From: JBCCGL01 sp039029275
GTDB taxonomy: Bacteria > Pseudomonadota > Gammaproteobacteria > JBCCGL01
DNA: 64,000 bases
Direction: 5' to 3'
Assembly (NCBI GenBank): GCA_039029275.1
Contig: JBCCGL010000002.1
Coordinates: forward strand, 1 to 64,000
Positions within the stretch are counted from its first letter, which is position 1, and every line of letters begins with the position of its first letter. Positions 59,557 through 64,000 of this stretch are shown here, piece after piece. The position numbers and the translations under genes were made by a program. The notes under the pieces were generated by a model, which saw nothing but the letters and a program-made list of their open reading frames with translations, ran no database searches and had not been told where the DNA came from.

Positions 59557-62114
59557 GTCGCGATACACAAGCGCAAGGTTCCAACGCAAAAACCCGCGTA
59601 AGCGAGGGCTGGTGGTTCGCGCTGCGCATGGCGCTGGTCTATCTGCTGCGCGACTGGCGCAGCGGCGAACTGCGGGTCATTGCGTTGTCGTTGGTCATCG
59701 CAGTGAGCGCTGTCAGCGCAGTCAATTTTTACACAGACCGCGTTGAGCGGGCGATGGAGCGGCAGGCGACGAGCCTGCTCGGTGGGGATGTCCTGGTGCG
59801 GCGTTCTCGCCCATTGCCGAATACGATTATCGAGCAGGCGCGGGATGAAGGATTGTCCGCTACGCAACTCGTCCAGTTTCCGAGCGTAGTCTTAAGTGAG
59901 GAAGAAGAGACACAGCTGGTTGCGGTTAAGGCGGTCGGGGATGGATATCCGCAGCGCGGCGCGTTGAAAATTCGCGACGCGTTTGATCTGCCGCCGTATA
60001 CCGCGCAAGACATTCCTGAGCCTGGCACGGTTTGGGTTGAGTCGCGCTTACTGGGGCTGTTGGATATCGAAATCGGCGATCAAATCTATTTAGGTGATCG
60101 ACAATTTAAAACGTCTGCGTTGATCGATATCGAACCCGACCGTGGTGGTTTTTTGTTTCAGCTTGCCCCACGGGTGATGCTCAATCTCGCGGATCTCGAT
60201 AGTACTGGTCTTGTGACTGAGGCGAGTCGCGCCAGCTACCGCGTGCAGTTTGCGGGTTCAGCAGAGGCGGTCGATCAATTCCGCAACATCATTGACAGCG
60301 ACACCAGTGGCGAGCTCGATGATGTGCGAATTGAGGACGTTCGCACGGGTCGCCCGGAACTGCGCATCGCACTGGATCGACAAGGGCAGTTTCTAGGTTT
60401 GGTTTCGATCGTCTGCGTGCTGCTTGCCGGGGCGGCAGTTGCGGTGTCTGCGCAAGGATTTGCGGCACGACAGGCCGACGCCAGCGCTGTAATGCGTACG
60501 TTTGGCGCCACTCGGCAAACGGTTTTTCGCGTCACCTTAGCGCGCGTCGCATTGATTGCGGTGTGCGCAAGCGTTCTTGGTGTTGTGCTTGGTGCGCTCG
60601 TGCATTCGGCACTCGTGAGTTATCTCGCCCGCGATATGAATTTCGATATCCCCGCACCCGGTGTCGTGCCCGCCGTGTTCGGGCTGCTGACCGGGATGAT
60701 CTGTTTAATAGGATTTGCGTTGCCGTCGGTCCTCAATGTCGCCAAGGTACCGGTTCTGCGGGTTCTGCGGCATGAACTCGCGCTGCCGTCGGTGTCTGGC
60801 TGGCTGAGCATTGCGCTCGCCTTTACAGCGTTATGCTTGCTGATGGTGTGGCAGGCCGGTGATGTATTTCTGGCAATGGTGATCGTTCTCGGCGTAGTTG
60901 CAATTGTCGTGATGATCGGATTGATCGCAGTTTTCACGCTCTGGGTTTTGCGCTACGCGCGTATTGGCATCCGGCCGGGCTGGCGATTTGGTGCAAGCAG
61001 TCTGTTGCGCAGACCCCGCAACGTCGTGTTGCAGATGACGTCATTTTGCGTTGGGATGATGGCGTTATTGCTGGTTGCAATAGTGGGTGGCGACATACTC
61101 GACGCCTGGCGCGACGAAATTCCTCCTGACGCCCCCAACTACTTTGCTTTCAACATTCAGGCGCAGGAACTCGACACGGCCAGACGCGTAATCGGCGATG
61201 TCAGCAGCGGCGATAATCTGTTCTATCCGATGGTACGCGGTCGCATGATCGAGATTAACGGAGAAGCCGTTGTCGCCAGTGACTACCCCGATGGGTCTCA
61301 GGCTTATCGCTTGCTTAACCGCGACTACAACATGAGTTTTGCCAGCGAGATGCGCGACGACTACGTGCTCGAACAAGGTCAGTGGTGGGCGCAGGATCAG
61401 ATCGACGAACCGCTGATATCAATCGAGTCCAGTATCGCGACAACCTACGACCTCGAGATCGGCGACAAGGTTGCGTTCCGGATCGCGGGCCAGCGAGTCG
61501 AGGCGTCAATCGCTAATGTGCGTGTGGTTGACTGGAATACCTTCCGCCCCAATTTCTACGTGCTCGGCACGCCGGGCTGGCTGGCACAACAATCGCCGAC
61601 CTATATCACCAGTTTTAAAACCGGTCCTGACGTCGACGTGACGCGCGAACTGGTCAAGGCCATGCCTGGGGTAACCGTGATTGATCTTAACGCGCTGATC
61701 GACCGGATTCGCGGTCTTATCGATGCTGTATCTGCAGCAGTCGAATACGTGATGATGTTTACCCTGTTGGCGGGTGCCGTGGTGTTGGTAGCGACTGTGC
61801 AGGCCAGCCGAGCAGACCGCATGCGCGAATCTGCTTTGCTCAAGGCGGTTGGGGCGAACTCGGGTAAGCTGTACCAAAGTCTGATTACCGAATTCACGCT
61901 GCTGGGTGCGATTGCCGGGTTGGTCGCGGCGACAGTGGCGGGTTCAGTCGGATGGGCAGTATCGCGCTATCTGTTCGAGCTGCAGTACATCCCTGGAGCG
62001 GGGCTATTGTTGACAGGGCTGTTTCTTGGTGCGCTTGGCATCGGTGGCTGCGGGTATCTGGTCACGCGCGGCGTAATCAATCAATCCCCCTTGCAGTTAT
62101 TGAATGATCGTTAA
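59553..62114 (+). CDS. ybbP: YbbP-like FtsX-family ABC permease
   Basis: An 853-residue large permease of the ABC3/FtsX superfamily with ten predicted helices. One N-terminal helix (LRVIALSLVIAVSAVSAVNFY) is followed by a periplasmic domain (about 55-270), FtsX-type helices at about 280-460, a second periplasmic domain (about 500-700) and C-terminal helices. ARQADASAVMRTFGATRQTVFRV and RMRESALLKAVGANSGKLYQSLI are the repeated cytoplasmic loops. It pairs with YbbA; the proximity to tesA hints at lipid-related work, which is inference. Confidence 0.93.
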   Translation: MSRDTQAQGSNAKTRVSEGWWFALRMALVYLLRDWRSGELRVIALSLVIAVSAVSAVNFYTDRVERAMERQATSLLGGDVLVRRSRPLPNTIIEQARDEGLSATQLVQFPSVVLSEEEETQLVAVKAVGDGYPQRGALKIRDAFDLPPYTAQDIPEPGTVWVESRLLGLLDIEIGDQIYLGDRQFKTSALIDIEPDRGGFLFQLAPRVMLNLADLDSTGLVTEASRASYRVQFAGSAEAVDQFRNIIDSDTSGELDDVRIEDVRTGRPELRIALDRQGQFLGLVSIVCVLLAGAAVAVSAQGFAARQADASAVMRTFGATRQTVFRVTLARVALIAVCASVLGVVLGALVHSALVSYLARDMNFDIPAPGVVPAVFGLLTGMICLIGFALPSVLNVAKVPVLRVLRHELALPSVSGWLSIALAFTALCLLMVWQAGDVFLAMVIVLGVVAIVVMIGLIAVFTLWVLRYARIGIRPGWRFGASSLLRRPRNVVLQMTSFCVGMMALLLVAIVGGDILDAWRDEIPPDAPNYFAFNIQAQELDTARRVIGDVSSGDNLFYPMVRGRMIEINGEAVVASDYPDGSQAYRLLNRDYNMSFASEMRDDYVLEQGQWWAQDQIDEPLISIESSIATTYDLEIGDKVAFRIAGQRVEASIANVRVVDWNTFRPNFYVLGTPGWLAQQSPTYITSFKTGPDVDVTRELVKAMPGVTVIDLNALIDRIRGLIDAVSAAVEYVMMFTLLAGAVVLVATVQASRADRMRESALLKAVGANSGKLYQSLITEFTLLGAIAGLVAATVAGSVGWAVSRYLFELQYIPGAGLLLTGLFLGALGIGGCGYLVTRGVINQSPLQLLNDR

Positions 62115-62153
62115 GAAGTTTTCATAACTGATTGAAAAACATAACCAAGTGCA

Positions 62154-62191
62154 TTTTTGTTGCTTATTTGGGTCGGCAACAGCAACAAAAA
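62154..62191. repeat. Perfect 11-bp inverted repeat upstream of relA
   Basis: TTTTTGTTGCT (62154-62164) and AGCAACAAAAA (62181-62191) pair perfectly around a 16-base loop. It lies between ybbP and relA, about 100 bases before the relA ATG. Because the second arm is followed by A and not T, it does not look like a terminator for plus-strand transcripts. Confidence 0.5.
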
Positions 62192-62292
62192 AACGGTGTG
62201 CTAATCGACTTTTTTGCTAACGAATCGGCGTATAGTCGGTGACCTCGTCCGGTTACCGGGCGAACAGCAAGTGTTGAATTTGCATCATAAAG

Positions 62293-64000
62293 ATGAAAAC
62301 TGCGCGCCAAAACAACGCTGAAACGGCTGACGGATTGCCAGCGCAGGCTGCGCGTTTATCAGAATCCTATGGCGAGCAGGGTGCCGATATGATCTACCGT
62401 GCCGCCGCGTACGCGTGGCCGGTACGAGACGCAGTACAGCGCATACCGACGCCTTTCGACGTCGCTCTCGAACTCAAGGAACTCGGGGTGGATCCACCGA
62501 CGCTTGCAGCCGCGATGCTCGGCGCACCCGCATGCGAGGCAATCCTCTCGCTGGAAAAAATCGAACAGGAATTTGGCGCGTCGGTTGCCGCACTGGTGAA
62601 AAGCGTGCGCTGGACGCACACATTTCGCGAAGGCGATTTTGTACTGAAAGGAAACGTCGACGGTGCAGACCAGTCTGAGCGCCTGCGTCGAATGGTACTC
62701 GCGATGGTGCAAGACGTTCGCGCGGTGCTGGTTAAGCTGGCGTATGTCCTCGTTCGCCTGAAGAATCTTTCGCAGATTAACTATGACGATCGCCACGCGA
62801 TCGCGCGTGAAACCTTTGAACTGTATGCACCGCTCGCCAACCGGCTCGGCGTTGGTCAGCTCAAGTGGCAGATGGAGGACCTCGCCTTTCGCGCCCTGGA
62901 TCCGCGCGCCTATACACGCGTCGCCAAATCGCTGGAGGAGCGCCGCGCCGAGCGCGAGATGTTTGTCGATGAGCTGGTAGAAAGCCTGGACGCTGAACTG
63001 AAAACAGCAGGTATCAAAAACATCAGGGTCTTCGGACGCGCCAAGCACATTTACAGCATCTGGAAAAAAATGCAGCGCAAGCATATCGAATTCGGTGAGG
63101 TTTTCGATATTCGAGCAGTGCGGGTGTTGGTAAATTCGGTCAGCGATTGTTACGCGGTGCTTGGTCTTGTGCACGGCAACTGGCGACATATTCCGAAGGA
63201 GTTTGATGACTATGTCGCCAACCCTAAAGAAAACGGGTATCAGTCGCTGCACACGGCTGTCGTTGGCCCCGGCGGAAAGGTCGTCGAGGTGCAGATCCGA
63301 ACGCGCCAAATGGACGACGACGCCGAGTTGGGTGTTGCGGCGCACTGGCGTTACAAGGAAGGCGGCGCCCTTGATGACAGCCTGCAGCAAAGTATTAATA
63401 CACTGCGTCAGTTGTTGGAAAACCCGAGTGAAGAAGGGGCATTACTCGACAGTGTGAGTTCTGATTTTTTCAGTGACCGAGTGTTTGTTCTGTCGCCCAA
63501 AGGCACTGTAATCGATTTACCACAGGGGTCGACCCCACTCGACTTTGCCTACCAGATTCATACACACGTCGGGCATCGTTGCCGTGGCGCCAAAGTAAAC
63601 GGCGCGATTGCAAATCTGACGCACAAATTACAAAACGGTGATCAGGTTGAGATTCTCACCACGCGCGAGCCGCGGCCCAGCCGAGACTGGTTGAACAAGG
63701 ACCTCGGCTACATCAAGACCAGTCGCGCACGCGCCAAAGTTCGCGCCTGGTTTAATATTCAGGATCACGATCAACACGTCGAAGACGGACGCGCCATTCT
63801 GGATCGAGAGTGTAAGCGGCTTAATGCATCGTCAATTGGACACGACAAGCTTGTACGCCACTTTACCTACGAGCGCGCTGACGAACTCTACGCGGCAATT
63901 GGACGCAACAACGTTTCGCTTGCCCAAATCGCGGCTGCCGTACACGCGCTGCAGCCGCCTGCGCCCCACGAAACCGGGATCGAACTTCGCCAGCGACCCT
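62293..64000 (+). CDS. relA: RelA, (p)ppGpp synthetase (5' part, runs off the window)
   Basis: The frame is open from ATG 62293 to the window end, about 569 codons with no stop. It encodes the ribosome-activated alarmone synthetase of the stringent response. The N-terminal HD hydrolase region is degenerate: LGAPACEA (residues 76-83) stands where active enzymes have an HD motif, as in RelA rather than SpoT. The synthetase domain has VFGRAKHIYSIWKKMQRK near 247, EFDDYVANPKENGYQSLHTAV near 303 with the RelA-type acidic EFDD, and VEVQIRTRQMDDDAELGVAAHWRYKEGG (as VEVQIRTRQM and LGVAAHWRYKEGG). A TGS domain spans about 390-455. An in-frame stop just upstream makes this ATG the first possible one. 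The ribosome-binding C-terminus lies outside the window. Confidence 0.95.
   Translation, partial: MKTARQNNAETADGLPAQAARLSESYGEQGADMIYRAAAYAWPVRDAVQRIPTPFDVALELKELGVDPPTLAAAMLGAPACEAILSLEKIEQEFGASVAALVKSVRWTHTFREGDFVLKGNVDGADQSERLRRMVLAMVQDVRAVLVKLAYVLVRLKNLSQINYDDRHAIARETFELYAPLANRLGVGQLKWQMEDLAFRALDPRAYTRVAKSLEERRAEREMFVDELVESLDAELKTAGIKNIRVFGRAKHIYSIWKKMQRKHIEFGEVFDIRAVRVLVNSVSDCYAVLGLVHGNWRHIPKEFDDYVANPKENGYQSLHTAVVGPGGKVVEVQIRTRQMDDDAELGVAAHWRYKEGGALDDSLQQSINTLRQLLENPSEEGALLDSVSSDFFSDRVFVLSPKGTVIDLPQGSTPLDFAYQIHTHVGHRCRGAKVNGAIANLTHKLQNGDQVEILTTREPRPSRDWLNKDLGYIKTSRARAKVRAWFNIQDHDQHVEDGRAILDRECKRLNASSIGHDKLVRHFTYERADELYAAIGRNNVSLAQIAAAVHALQPPAPHETGIELRQRP

Noticed and set aside
62359..63390. 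343-codon minus-strand frame
   Set aside because: It is antisense to the clearly recognisable relA coding sequence and matches no family.
1..64000. Search for CRISPR arrays, insertion sequences, prophage, toxin-antitoxin or defence genes
   Set aside because: No repeat-spacer array, transposase, phage structural gene or recognisable defence protein was found; xerD is the chromosomal housekeeping recombinase beside dsbC, not a mobile-element integrase.

Overview
This window is a stretch of bacterial chromosome that is almost entirely housekeeping genes. It most likely comes from a gammaproteobacterium outside the enterics and pseudomonads. The evidence is gene content (LptFG lipopolysaccharide export, DsbC, BtuB, RelA with a dead hydrolase domain) and gene order. 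The run carA-carB-greA-yhbY-rlmE-ftsH-folP-glmM-tpiA-secG-tRNA-Leu, then tRNA-fMet-rimP-nusA-infB-rbfA-truB and rpsO-pnp, is the classic gammaproteobacterial backbone. The complex I operon has separate nuoC and nuoD genes, a NuoC insertion of a kind I recall from Xanthomonas-like sequences, and a DUF2818 gene after nuoN; this points to a deep-branching gammaproteobacterium. The taxonomic statement is inference. No insertion sequence, prophage, CRISPR array, integron or recognisable defence system was seen.

Layout. 1-2.1 kb: end of lptF, lptG, and a convergent RDD membrane protein. 2.1-2.9 kb: a very AT-rich intergenic region and a lysine/alanine-rich histone H1-like AT-hook protein, with a strong promoter overlapped by a perfect inverted repeat. 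2.9-4.8 kb: moeA and mobB (molybdenum cofactor), minus strand. 4.8-14 kb: xerD, dsbC, a long phosphohexomutase, a YvcK/CofD-like protein, cnoX (minus), parE and a HAD phosphatase. 14-25.6 kb: carAB with a structured leader, greA, yhbY (minus), rlmE, ftsH, folP, glmM, tpiA, secG and tRNA-Leu(GAG). 25.7-40.2 kb: a complete 14-gene NADH:quinone oxidoreductase operon, nuoA-N, plus DUF2818. 40.3-46.5 kb: tRNA-fMet, a terminator, rimP, nusA, infB, rbfA and truB. 46.5-52.9 kb: a cobalamin uptake module of two divergent arms. The minus-strand arm is a CbiX-like/ferredoxin fusion followed by btuF, btuC and btuD. The plus-strand arm is a cobalamin riboswitch and btuB. 53-56.1 kb: rpsO, pnp and tadA. 56.2-62.1 kb: a stand-alone STAS protein, an alpha/beta hydrolase, an AEC transporter, and tesA divergent from ybbA-ybbP. 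62.3 kb to the end: 5' part of relA, running off the window.

How the genes work together. The core is translation and RNA metabolism (rimP, nusA, infB, rbfA, truB, rpsO, pnp, tadA, yhbY, rlmE), envelope and periplasm (lptFG, secG, dsbC, ftsH, glmM) and energy (complex I). The most accessory-looking part is the B12 uptake module, which separates truB from rpsO. It has three candidate control layers: the riboswitch with a Shine-Dalgarno-sequestering stem, an 8-base palindrome at the btuB promoter, and a 12-base palindrome over the predicted -35 of the transporter operon. The best candidates for something less described are the degenerate CbiX/[2Fe-2S] ferredoxin fusion in that module, the AT-hook histone-like gene with its promoter palindrome, and the two-hairpin carAB leader.
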